NCBI GenBank assembly: GCA_946405675.1 | Contig: CAMJIC010000175.1 | Location: 1-5,253 of the forward strand | DNA: 5,253 nucleotides | Direction of reading: 5' to 3' | Source of the DNA: an uncultured Clostridia bacterium | GTDB taxonomy: Bacteria > Bacillota > Clostridia > Lachnospirales > Lachnospiraceae | In this document: piece by piece, positions 1 to 5,253 of the stretch | Position numbering within the stretch: the stretch's first letter is position 1 | Layout: each line of letters starts with the position of its first letter | Program-made: the position numbers and the translations under genes | The notes under the pieces: generated by a model | The model's input: only the letters and a program-made list of their open reading frames with translations | Database searches by the model: none | What the model was told of the DNA's origin: nothing

Positions 1-1973
1 TCAGATGGTGTCTGTACTGTGCCGGCTGTTTCCATAGCGGCACTTTCCCGGATCTCCTGTCTTCTCTCGAAGATGCGTCCCTCGCGGTGCCTCTTTGCCA
101 CATCGGCTCCTTCCACCTTATGGAGAATCTCCATGAATTCTTTGCCTGTGATCGTCTCCTTCTCGATCAGGAATGCGGCAATCTCGTCCATTGCCTTCCT
201 GTGCTCGGACAGGATCTTCTTCGCCTGGTCATAAGACTGCTTCAGGATCCGGATGACCTCCTGATCCACCTGGGCTGCCGTCGCGTCAGAGCAGTTCATG
301 ACAACCCTGCCATCATCCAGGTACTGGGCTGCCGGAGCCTCCAGCTGGGCAAGCCCGAACTTCTCGCTCATGCCATACTGCGTGACCATGGCACGGGCAA
401 CTTTTGTCGCTTTCTCGATATCGTTCGCCGCACCGGTCGTGACCGTATTGAACACGATCTCTTCCGCGGCCCGACCTGCGACAAATTCCACCAGCATCGC
501 ACGGATCTCTTTTTCCGTATTCAGGTACTTCTCTTCCTCAGGCACATTCATGACATAGCCAAGCGCACCCATGGTTCTCGGAACAATCGTGATCTTCTGC
601 ACAGGCTCCGAATCCTTCTGCAGCGCCGATACGAGAGCATGGCCGACTTCATGATAAGATACGATCCTGCGCTCCTCCTGGGACAGGATCCGGTTCTTCT
701 TTTCTTTGCCCACCAGAACGACTTCCACTGCCTCCAGAAGATCCTTCTGGCTGACGGCAGTCCTGTGGTTCTTGACCGCAAGGATGGCCGCCTCATTGAT
801 CATATTGGCAAGATCCGATCCCACCGCGCCGGAGGTTGCCAGCGCGATCTCCTTCAGGTCAACGGTTTCATCCATATGGACTTCCTTTGAATGAACCTTC
901 AGCACATCGATCCGGCCCTGCAGGTCAGGCTTTTCTACCGTGACCCTTCTGTCAAAACGCCCTGGCCGAAGCAGCGCGGGATCCAGAACCTCCGGGCGGT
1001 TTGTCGCCGCCAGGATCAGAAGTCCCTTGGAGGTATCGAAACCATCCATCTCGGAAAGAAGCTGGTTCAACGTCTGTTCCCGCTCATCATTCCCGCCATA
1101 CATGCCGGAATTCCTGCTCTTTCCAATCGCATCGATCTCATCGATAAAGATGATGCAGGGAGCGTTCTTCTTAGCCTCATCAAAAAGGTCGCGTACACGG
1201 CTCGCGCCGACACCGACAAACATCTCAACAAAGTCCGAGCCTGACAGGGAAAAGAATGGCACATGCGCCTCCCCCGCAACAGCCTTTGCCAGCAATGTCT
1301 TACCGGTTCCGGGAGGCCCGACGAGCAGGCAGCCCTTGGGAAGCTTCGCGCCGATCTGTGCATACTTCTCCGGATGCTCCAGGAACTCTACCGTCTCCTG
1401 CAGGGATTCCTTAGCCTCATCCTGGCCGGCAACATCCTTGAAGGTCACCCCCGTCTCAGACTGCATGTACATCTTCGCACGGCTCTTGCCGACGCCCATC
1501 ATGCCGCCCGATCCTGCCATACGGCGCATCACTACGCCCATCAGGATCCAGATCAGGATCAGCGGGGCAAAGCTCAGGATCACATTCAGGATCAGGCTCG
1601 TCGTATTGTCAGGAATCTCCTGCTTGAACGCTACGTTCGCCTTATCCAGACGCTCTACGATCTCCGGATCGGGAATCCGCCCGGTATAGTAGGTCATCTC
1701 GATCCCCTGGCTTGCCAGATTCTGCTTCTTCGTCACAATGGTCAGCTTGTCGGAATCCATCGTGACATTCTCCACAAGATTCTGCTCAAGCAGATCCAGA
1801 AACTGATCGTAAGTGATCTCCATGGACGTGGAGTCATTCATCATCCGGTTGAAGAAGCTCATCAGCACAAGCGTGACGAGGGTCACCACCAGAAAGATCA
1901 GTATGGAGGAATGGTTGCGGCCCGGTCCTGAGCCATTGTTCCCTTTGTCCCTGTTTTGATTGTTTTCATTCAT
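1..1973 (-). CDS. ftsH: ATP-dependent zinc metalloprotease FtsH (C-terminal end cut by window edge)
   Basis: Membrane-anchored AAA+ protease. The family forms hexamers that use ATP to extract and degrade misfolded membrane proteins and some short-lived soluble proteins. Decoded from the minus strand, 657 codons are visible with no in-frame stop, so the last few residues lie outside the window. The order is: short polar N-terminus rich in Asn/Gly (1-19), transmembrane helix about 22-41, extracytoplasmic domain, second helix about 122-147, then the AAA+ module. That module has Walker A GPPGTGKT (219-226), the pore motif FVGVGA, Walker B IDEID (D278, E279) and an SRH region with RPGRFDR. The peptidase domain has the zinc site HEVGH (441-445), and the third metal ligand is likely D518 in AANDIEKAT. 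All key residues are intact. The ATG at 1973 gives the expected short N-terminus. Its ribosome site is weak (AGG about 7 nt upstream, AAGGG further off), and the gene starts 18 nt after the kinase-like gene, so the two are probably cotranscribed. Family assignment is secure. Confidence 0.98.
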   Translation of the reverse strand, partial: MNENNQNRDKGNNGSGPGRNHSSILIFLVVTLVTLVLMSFFNRMMNDSTSMEITYDQFLDLLEQNLVENVTMDSDKLTIVTKKQNLASQGIEMTYYTGRIPDPEIVERLDKANVAFKQEIPDNTTSLILNVILSFAPLILIWILMGVVMRRMAGSGGMMGVGKSRAKMYMQSETGVTFKDVAGQDEAKESLQETVEFLEHPEKYAQIGAKLPKGCLLVGPPGTGKTLLAKAVAGEAHVPFFSLSGSDFVEMFVGVGASRVRDLFDEAKKNAPCIIFIDEIDAIGKSRNSGMYGGNDEREQTLNQLLSEMDGFDTSKGLLILAATNRPEVLDPALLRPGRFDRRVTVEKPDLQGRIDVLKVHSKEVHMDETVDLKEIALATSGAVGSDLANMINEAAILAVKNHRTAVSQKDLLEAVEVVLVGKEKKNRILSQEERRIVSYHEVGHALVSALQKDSEPVQKITIVPRTMGALGYVMNVPEEEKYLNTEKEIRAMLVEFVAGRAAEEIVFNTVTTGAANDIEKATKVARAMVTQYGMSEKFGLAQLEAPAAQYLDDGRVVMNCSDATAAQVDQEVIRILKQSYDQAKKILSEHRKAMDEIAAFLIEKETITGKEFMEILHKVEGADVAKRHREGRIFERRQEIRESAAMETAGTVQTPS

Positions 1974-1991
1974 GTTGATCGCCTGTTCCCT

Positions 1992-2606
1992 TTACCTTCC
2001 GTATTTCAGCTCCAGATAAGCGCGGATCACACTTACACACCCGTCAATCCCGATGTCGCTGGCATCCAGGGACAGGTTGTAGGATGCAACGCTCCCCCAC
2101 TTCTTCTCCGTCTGGAAATTGTAGAAGGAAGCCCTCTTCTTATCCGCCTTGGAAATGATATCCTTCGCCTTCTGTTCATTGACATGCTCGTATTCCATGA
2201 TCCTGGAGACCCTGAATTCCTCCGATGCATGAATAAAAACAGAGGTCACGCGCGGGATATCACGCAAGATGTAATCCGCTCCCCTGCCGACGATCACGCA
2301 GCCGCCCTTCTCTCCGATCTTCCGGATGGTATCATACTGAGCCTTATAGATCTGACGCTGGAGCGTGTTTCCCACATAATTCATGGACGGATACACATCC
2401 ATCATAATGGAATAAAGAAGGCTCCCTGTATTCTTCTCATCATAGTCCTCAAGAACCTGTTCGCAGATGTTGCTCTCCTGCGCCATCAGCTTCAGGAGTT
2501 CCTTGTCGTACAGCTTCAGGCCAAGTTCCGCGGCAAGCCTCCGCCCCACCTCATGGCCGCCGCTGCCAAATTCTCTTCCGATCGTGATGATCTCTTTCCC
2601 TGCCAT
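1992..2606 (-). CDS. Cytidylate kinase-like family protein
   Basis: A 204-residue P-loop nucleotide-kinase-like protein of the cytidylate kinase-like group (the family I know as Cytidylate_kin2). The N-terminal ITIGREFGSGGHEVGRRLA (7-25) is the phosphate-binding loop typical of this group; it has Gly-Ser-Gly-Gly instead of a classic GKS/T Walker A. VGRGADYIL (106-114) and the lysine/arginine-rich stretch around DKKRASFYNF (155-164) fit the core and lid regions. YNLSLDAS near 176-183 is the usual C-terminal motif. Family members are often annotated as CMP kinases, but the lack of the standard P-loop lysine makes the true substrate uncertain. No signal peptide or membrane segment is seen. The ATG start is firm: an in-frame TAG lies seven codons upstream and a strong GGGAGGTG site sits 5 nt before it. 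It is the first gene of a unit that continues into ftsH. Family is confident, substrate is not. Confidence 0.9.
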   Translation of the reverse strand: MAGKEIITIGREFGSGGHEVGRRLAAELGLKLYDKELLKLMAQESNICEQVLEDYDEKNTGSLLYSIMMDVYPSMNYVGNTLQRQIYKAQYDTIRKIGEKGGCVIVGRGADYILRDIPRVTSVFIHASEEFRVSRIMEYEHVNEQKAKDIISKADKKRASFYNFQTEKKWGSVASYNLSLDASDIGIDGCVSVIRAYLELKYGR

Positions 2607-2611
2607 CCGGA

Positions 2612-2619
2612 CACCTCCC
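2612..2619 (-). promoter_or_regulatory. Strong ribosome binding site of the kinase-like gene
   Basis: The minus strand reads GGGAGGTG, then 5 nt, then ATG at 2606. It is a near-ideal Shine-Dalgarno match, and with the in-frame stop just upstream it fixes the start. Confidence 0.8.
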
Positions 2620-2687
2620 GTTCTCTATCTTCTTCTCCAGCGGAAACAGGCTTCACATCAATGAAAGCTTCATTTGCCTTCTCTTTT

Positions 2688-2716
2688 ATTTTATCAGTAA
2701 ACCTGTGTTCAGGCAA
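2688..2716 (-). promoter_or_regulatory. Putative sigma-A promoter for the kinase-like gene and ftsH
   Basis: The minus strand has TTGCCT (2716 to 2711), a 17-nt spacer, then TAAAAT (2693 to 2688). This is a good housekeeping-type pair with ideal spacing. Transcription would start near 2681, giving a leader of about 75 nt before the ATG at 2606. It lies in the only spacer between the J-domain gene and the kinase-like gene, which suggests that the latter and ftsH form their own unit. Predicted from sequence only. Confidence 0.5.
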
Positions 2717-2755
2717 ATCTTATTCCCGGAAGAAATGTGACCTGTAACCGGCTGC

Positions 2756-2772
2756 TGGCTGGCTTCCAGCCA
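2756..2772 (-). terminator. Hairpin just after the J-domain gene; possible 3' end signal
   Basis: A perfect 7-bp inverted repeat TGGCTGG/CCAGCCA with a 3-nt loop begins 7 nt past the J-domain gene stop. On the minus strand it is not followed by a run of T, so it lacks the tail of an intrinsic terminator. It could protect the 3' end of the mRNA or be a weak or factor-dependent terminator. The structure is certain, the function is not. Confidence 0.35.
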
Positions 2773-2779
2773 TATCCAA

Positions 2780-3508
2780 TCAGATACAGCAGCATACGCC
2801 GGGACCGCACATGCTGCAGGCGAGGCTTGCCAGGCACATCCTCGGACACATATCCGCCCCTGACTCCATGGGGAACCCGTAGGAGGTGCCCATGTCCTGA
2901 TACCAGGAGCCTCCATTCTCGATCCGTTCAAGCAGCTGCCGGTACTGCGGGTTGCCGGGTTCCAGTTCAACGGCACGCTGAGCCATCAGCTTTGCCTGGA
3001 CATTATTCCCAGCGCCCATATGCGCGACTGCGCTCAGGTAGTGCCATCTGCCATCCCGTTCGGACATCTGGCTGAGAACATTCAGCGCCTCCTGAAAATG
3101 CCGGCTGTTGATATAATTCTCTGCCGCACGCATATGGAGATCCGTCTCACTCTGGGCACGGGCAGCGCCCTGTCCCTGGCCGAAACCTCCAAAACCGCCA
3201 AAGCCGCCGAAGCCAAAGCCGCCGAAATCCGAGTATGCACCTCTGGAAGACGAATCGCCTGTGCCATAACCATATCCAAATCCCCTGCTGCTGCCAGGGC
3301 CATAGCCGTATCCGCCGCCTTCTTTTTCATGCTGAATCGCATCATATGCCTGCTGGACTTCTTTGAACTTCTCCTCCGCCTGTGCCTTATTCGGATTATT
3401 GATGTTGGCATCCGGGTGGTACTTCCTGCTCAGCGTGCGGTAAGCCTTCTTGACTTCATCATCGGACGCTCCGCGTTCCAGCCCAAGAACGATGTATGGG
3501 TCTCTCAT
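2780..3508 (-). CDS. J-domain protein with Gly/Phe linker, TPR-like repeats and cysteine-rich C-terminus
   Basis: A 242-residue putative Hsp70 (DnaK) co-chaperone, predicted cytoplasmic. The J domain spans about 1-62 and has the essential HPD triad at 31-33, so it should be able to stimulate DnaK ATPase activity. A long low-complexity linker follows (65-112), rich in Gly, Phe and Tyr with GGFGGFGGFG-like repeats. Residues about 122-195 look like helical TPR repeats (AAENYINSRHFQEALNVL and AKLMAQRAVELEPGNPQYR). The last 22 residues carry seven cysteines (221, 225, 231, 234, 239, 240, 241) and end in a CCC run. It is not a canonical DnaJ: there is no four-repeat CxxCxGxG zinc domain and no C-terminal substrate-binding domains. 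The ATG at 3508 has an AGAGGGAG site a few bases upstream, and the J domain begins directly at the start. It follows the DUF5685 gene after 124 nt and may be read with it or from its own weak promoter. Confidence 0.93.
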   Translation of the reverse strand: MRDPYIVLGLERGASDDEVKKAYRTLSRKYHPDANINNPNKAQAEEKFKEVQQAYDAIQHEKEGGGYGYGPGSSRGFGYGYGTGDSSSRGAYSDFGGFGFGGFGGFGGFGQGQGAARAQSETDLHMRAAENYINSRHFQEALNVLSQMSERDGRWHYLSAVAHMGAGNNVQAKLMAQRAVELEPGNPQYRQLLERIENGGSWYQDMGTSYGFPMESGADMCPRMCLASLACSMCGPGVCCCI

Positions 3509-3560
3509 ATGTCTCCCTCTGGCTTAGAATCTGTCCGTAAACAGCTCAGCCGTCTTTTTT

Positions 3561-3589
3561 ATCATATTTTCTGCGGCCTGTCCGGACAT
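3561..3589 (-). promoter_or_regulatory. Weak candidate promoter with a palindrome, upstream of the J-domain gene
   Basis: The minus strand has a good -10 TATGAT (3566 to 3561), about 50 nt before the J-domain start. At 17-nt spacing the -35 is poor (ATGTCC). A perfect 10-bp palindrome TGTCCGGACA (3579-3588) lies across the spacer and -35, where a regulator could bind. Either element could be chance. Confidence 0.25.
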
Positions 3590-3632
3590 ATTGCAATTGC
3601 CGGGTTCCGCTCATCATGCAAAATAAGTCTGA

Positions 3633-4547
3633 TCAGGGATCCGCACAAAAATCAGGCCTCTTTTTCTGCTCATCCTCTCCCGACCTGATCTGATGGAAAC
3701 GCACCCAGATCCCGGAATAAAGGATATTCCGCAGAAGCTCCACGTCACGGATGATCGGAAGACGCTCAAAAGCTCTGCAGCAGCACGCCGCAGTATCCAG
3801 AAGGATCTCCTTCAGGACCGTGTCAAAACCATCCTTGTCCAGGCTTCTCAGCTCCGAAAGGACATTAAAGCTTCCATTCCTTTCGTCTTCTTCCAGATCA
3901 TCATAGGCGTCAATGAGGTAGATGAACTTTCCCAGGTAAAAGCCCGTCTCCTTCAGATCCGGCATCCAGTGATCCTGATGCGGCGCACACAGCTGCGCAA
4001 AAAAACCGCCTGTGTAACCGGCTGCCCGGTCGATGCGCGCGAGGATCTTCGACAGCTTCTCAGAATAAGGCTCACCTGCATCCAGGTGCAGCGGCTGCTC
4101 CTTCTCCATGCGCCTGAGGGCCCTGATATTTCGCAAAAGCGCCCCCGCCTGTCTCGGATAACGATCCCGGATCCTGCAGTAATCACCATGCAGCAGCATG
4201 GCTGTAAGCCTTGCCGCCTGCTTTCTCTCATCCCGCCAGTCATCCAGCGCTTTGAGGTAAGCGAGCATCACGTTCATATCCGCGGCATATTCCGTATAGC
4301 GGTTCGAAAGCTCACGGTGCAGGATCGCAGGATGTACGACGCACCTGCTTTTCCGCTCCTGCGGCACAGGTTCATACACACCTGTCAGCAGGATCGTGAG
4401 AAATGTACCGTCATAGGACAGGACCATCTGCCCCTTCCTGCCATACCTTTTATGCAGTGCATGGCACAGGCCGCAATAATAGCTGCGGTACACCTCAAGC
4501 TCCCGCACCTTCATCTCCGGACGGTTGACAGTCACATATCCAAACAT
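3633..4547 (-). CDS. DUF5685 family protein
   Basis: A 304-residue protein whose N-terminus (MFGYVTVNRPEMKVRELEVY, then YYCGLCHALHKRYGRKGQ) matches what I remember of the DUF5685 family in Clostridia, which has no assigned function. It is predicted soluble and mostly helical. A CGLC motif at 25-28 could bind metal or be redox-active. Two Asp-rich segments stand out: LDDWRDE (D101, D102, D105) and LIDAYDDLEEDERNGSFNVL (D213, D216, D217, E220). Their layout about 110 residues apart recalls the two metal-diphosphate motifs of squalene/phytoene synthases; this is inference. Near the C-terminus is a CCC run (255-257). The ATG at 4547 is only 2 nt past the stop of the upstream zinc-ribbon gene, and its site (AAGAGG, 8 nt away) lies inside that gene's last codons, so the two are translationally linked. 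The downstream neighbour is the J-domain gene. Confidence 0.85.
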   Translation of the reverse strand: MFGYVTVNRPEMKVRELEVYRSYYCGLCHALHKRYGRKGQMVLSYDGTFLTILLTGVYEPVPQERKSRCVVHPAILHRELSNRYTEYAADMNVMLAYLKALDDWRDERKQAARLTAMLLHGDYCRIRDRYPRQAGALLRNIRALRRMEKEQPLHLDAGEPYSEKLSKILARIDRAAGYTGGFFAQLCAPHQDHWMPDLKETGFYLGKFIYLIDAYDDLEEDERNGSFNVLSELRSLDKDGFDTVLKEILLDTAACCCRAFERLPIIRDVELLRNILYSGIWVRFHQIRSGEDEQKKRPDFCADP

Positions 4548-4549
4548 AA

Positions 4550-4951
4550 TCAGGTCCTCTTACGGAATTTTGTACGGCATTTCGGGCATGTGATCTCAAC
4601 CATCCCCTTGCCGCACGGGATCCGGATCTTCTGGCTGCACTTGGGACAGCGGAAGATCATGTTATCTCCCTGCCGCTGCGCACGATGCCCATTTTTCCCG
4701 AACAGTCCAAGGAAACGCGCCTTCAGCTCCAGATACTTCTGGTTCTCCGCGTACCGCGCTGTAACGTTCCTGGACAGCATCCGAAAGTACACATACCCCA
4801 GAAGCAGAAGTACCAGAAGGCTCAGGCCCGGGATCCGCACAAACATGCTGATCACAAGGATCACCAGGCCTACCAGTAGCAGGAACCTTGAAAACTGATC
4901 CTGTCCATAACGTCCGTACATAAAACGACTCAGTTTATCTCGCCAGTTCAT
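4550..4951 (-). CDS. Small membrane protein with C-terminal zinc ribbon, function unknown
   Basis: A 133-residue protein. It has a basic, aromatic N-terminus (RFMYGRYGQDQFSRF), then two closely spaced hydrophobic helices (about 22-38 and 42-57) split by RIPG. A charged linker follows, containing ARYAENQKYLELKARF (65-80). The C-terminal zinc ribbon has two CPKC knuckles (C102/C105 and C122/C125) separated by 16 residues, with an extra Cys at 113. The short loop between the helices means both termini should be on the same side; the basic ends suggest the cytoplasm, so the zinc ribbon is probably cytoplasmic. I do not recognise a named function, although this N-terminal pattern recurs in Clostridia membrane proteins as I remember them. 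The start is supported by GAGGTGA 4 nt upstream of the ATG. It is the first gene of the unit with the DUF5685 gene and lies about 175 nt behind the putative promoter. Confidence 0.85.
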   Translation of the reverse strand: MNWRDKLSRFMYGRYGQDQFSRFLLLVGLVILVISMFVRIPGLSLLVLLLLGYVYFRMLSRNVTARYAENQKYLELKARFLGLFGKNGHRAQRQGDNMIFRCPKCSQKIRIPCGKGMVEITCPKCRTKFRKRT

Positions 4952-4955
4952 CCCA

Positions 4956-4962
4956 TCACCTC
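4956..4962 (-). promoter_or_regulatory. Ribosome binding site of the zinc-ribbon membrane protein
   Basis: GAGGTGA on the minus strand, 4 nt before the ATG at 4951. An out-of-frame ATG within the site region (4956 to 4954) stops after two codons, so 4951 is the sensible start. Confidence 0.65.
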
Positions 4963-4978
4963 AGACAAAAGCAGATTG

Positions 4979-5075
4979 CTGTACCTCCGGACCGGAGCCT
5001 GAGCGCTGCGGTTCAGGGAGCTACAGAGTTACCAACACAGCCAGGTTTGTCTGCGCATCAGGCGGAGACGGACCT
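4979..5075. ncRNA. Structured leader / possible unassigned RNA element
   Basis: Two adjacent hairpins. The first pairs 4979-4988 (CTGTACCTCC) with 5017-5026 (GGAGCTACAG), 9 of 10 positions matching. It has an inner stem CTGA/TCAG and a competing 13-nt palindrome CTCCGGACCGGAG (4985-4997). The second pairs 5043-5055 with 5063-5075 around a 7-nt loop. Read as plus-strand RNA it has 12 of 13 positions paired, two of them G-U; read as minus-strand RNA those two become A-C mismatches. That favours a plus-strand RNA, yet the region also sits in the presumed minus-strand leader of the zinc-ribbon gene. I could not match it to a known riboswitch, T-box, 6S or SRP RNA, and no intrinsic terminator follows on either strand. 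Strand and role are open. Confidence 0.35.
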
Positions 5076-5091
5076 ATGCTTCAGTTCCATT

Positions 5092-5126
5092 GCTGAATCA
5101 TTTTAATCAGATTATGATTGTTCAGC
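5092..5126. repeat. Imperfect AT-rich hairpin near the expected transcript start
   Basis: GCTGAA (5092-5097) pairs with TTCAGC (5121-5126), and TCA (5098-5100) with TGA (5115-5117), leaving a 3-nt bulge. It lies at the 5' end of the presumed minus-strand leader. Possibly a 5' stability element; the function is unknown. Confidence 0.3.
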
Positions 5127-5133
5127 TTAATAA

Positions 5134-5142
5134 AGTATAGCA
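5134..5142 (-). promoter_or_regulatory. Extended -10 promoter of the zinc-ribbon/DUF5685 unit
   Basis: The minus strand reads TGC-TATACT (5142 to 5134), a strong extended -10. The hexamer 17 nt upstream (GAAAAC) is a poor -35, which is common for extended -10 promoters. Transcription would start near 5127, giving a leader of about 175 nt before the ATG at 4951. Confidence 0.55.
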
Positions 5143-5150
5143 TAAATTCT

Positions 5151-5167
5151 TTGCCGGTTTTCGGCAA
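5151..5167. promoter_or_regulatory. 17-bp dyad over the -35 region; candidate operator
   Basis: A perfect inverted repeat TTGCCG-GTTTT-CGGCAA. It spans the position of the -35 of the promoter at 5134-5142. No T-run follows on either strand, so an intrinsic terminator is unlikely. Its position suits a repressor or activator site; no regulator is encoded in the window. Confidence 0.35.
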
Positions 5168-5253
5168 GGATATCCCGTCAGATTTCACCAAACGTTCATT
5201 GTTACAAGTCACACCCCCGCCAGCGTAACTGCCCACTTCCCGGCTGGTCAGGC

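Larger units (their letters stand above)
5081..5251 (-). other. Open frame entering from the right edge, probably not a gene
   Basis: On the minus strand a frame is open from the window edge to a TGA at 5083 to 5081, 56 codons without a stop. It includes GSYAGGGVTCNNERLVKSDG and ends in an Asn/Ile-rich stretch. It could be the C-terminus of an upstream gene, but it overlaps the extended -10 promoter and the dyad, and its composition shifts from GC-rich to AT-rich midway. I recognise no family. The GTGACTTGTAACAATGAAC part resembles a short intergenic motif I recall from Lachnospiraceae genomes; that is memory, not a check. Confidence 0.2.

Noticed and set aside
1..3. TCA at the left edge, which would be a minus-strand TGA stop
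   Set aside because: It is out of frame with ftsH, whose codons cover 3-5, 6-8 and so on; the gene continues beyond the window.
87..890. Long plus-strand frames opposite ftsH (also 940-1689 and 1263-1931)
   Set aside because: They are antisense to strongly conserved FtsH coding sequence, and their translations (Arg/His/Leu rich) look like mirror frames.
1540..1598. Repeated AGGATC/TCAGGATC units inside ftsH
   Set aside because: They come from repeated Ile-Leu codons (ATC CTG) in the second transmembrane helix, so they are coding bias and not a DNA repeat.
2516..2716. A TTG-start minus-strand frame with a charged N-terminal part (KIKEKANEAFIDVKPVSAGE)
   Set aside because: It looks protein-like at first, but it overlaps the kinase-like gene out of frame, begins exactly at the -35 of the candidate promoter and has no ribosome site. 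Kept only as a faint possibility.
1956..2747. A 263-codon plus-strand frame opposite the kinase-like gene
   Set aside because: It is antisense to a recognised family and runs through the spacer promoter; no ribosome site or motif.
3693..4898. A 401-codon plus-strand open frame
   Set aside because: It lies fully antisense to the DUF5685 and zinc-ribbon genes, crosses their junction, and its translation shows no recognisable domain. The minus-strand frames have ribosome sites and family motifs.
4985..5026. Resemblance of GGTCCGGAGG on the minus strand to the SRP RNA domain IV motif
   Set aside because: The conserved GGAAGGAAGCAGC continuation is missing and there is no fitting symmetric loop, so an SRP RNA call is not supported.

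Overview
The window reads as the chromosome of a low-to-moderate GC Clostridia species, most likely Lachnospiraceae or a close relative. This rests on the family content: a DUF5685 protein, a small J-domain protein with a Gly/Phe linker and cysteine tail, and a Firmicutes-style FtsH. The taxonomic call is from memory of such gene sets, not from a search. No phage, transposon, CRISPR or tRNA/rRNA signal was found.

All five recognisable genes lie on the minus strand, so transcription runs from right to left. Region A (about 5253 to 4952) is intergenic. It holds an extended -10 promoter with a 17-bp dyad (TTGCCG/CGGCAA) over its -35 region. This is followed by a leader of about 175 nt that contains strong inverted repeats and two tiny overlapping reading frames. 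Region B (4951 to 2780) holds a two-helix membrane protein with a C-terminal zinc ribbon, then a DUF5685 protein separated by 2 nt, then, after 124 nt, a J-domain/TPR protein with a cysteine-rich end. Region C (2779 to 2607) is a 173-nt spacer with a stable hairpin and a good sigma-A type promoter. Region D (2606 to 1) is a cytidylate-kinase-like protein followed 18 nt later by ftsH, which runs off the left edge.

The J-domain protein and FtsH are both protein quality-control factors: a putative Hsp70 co-chaperone and a membrane AAA+ metalloprotease. The zinc-ribbon membrane protein and the DUF5685 protein share the first transcription unit, possibly with the J-domain protein. No function is established for those two. 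The most interesting points are two Asp-rich motifs in the DUF5685 protein that resemble all-alpha isoprenoid (squalene/phytoene) synthases, and the structured, unassigned leader at the right of the window.
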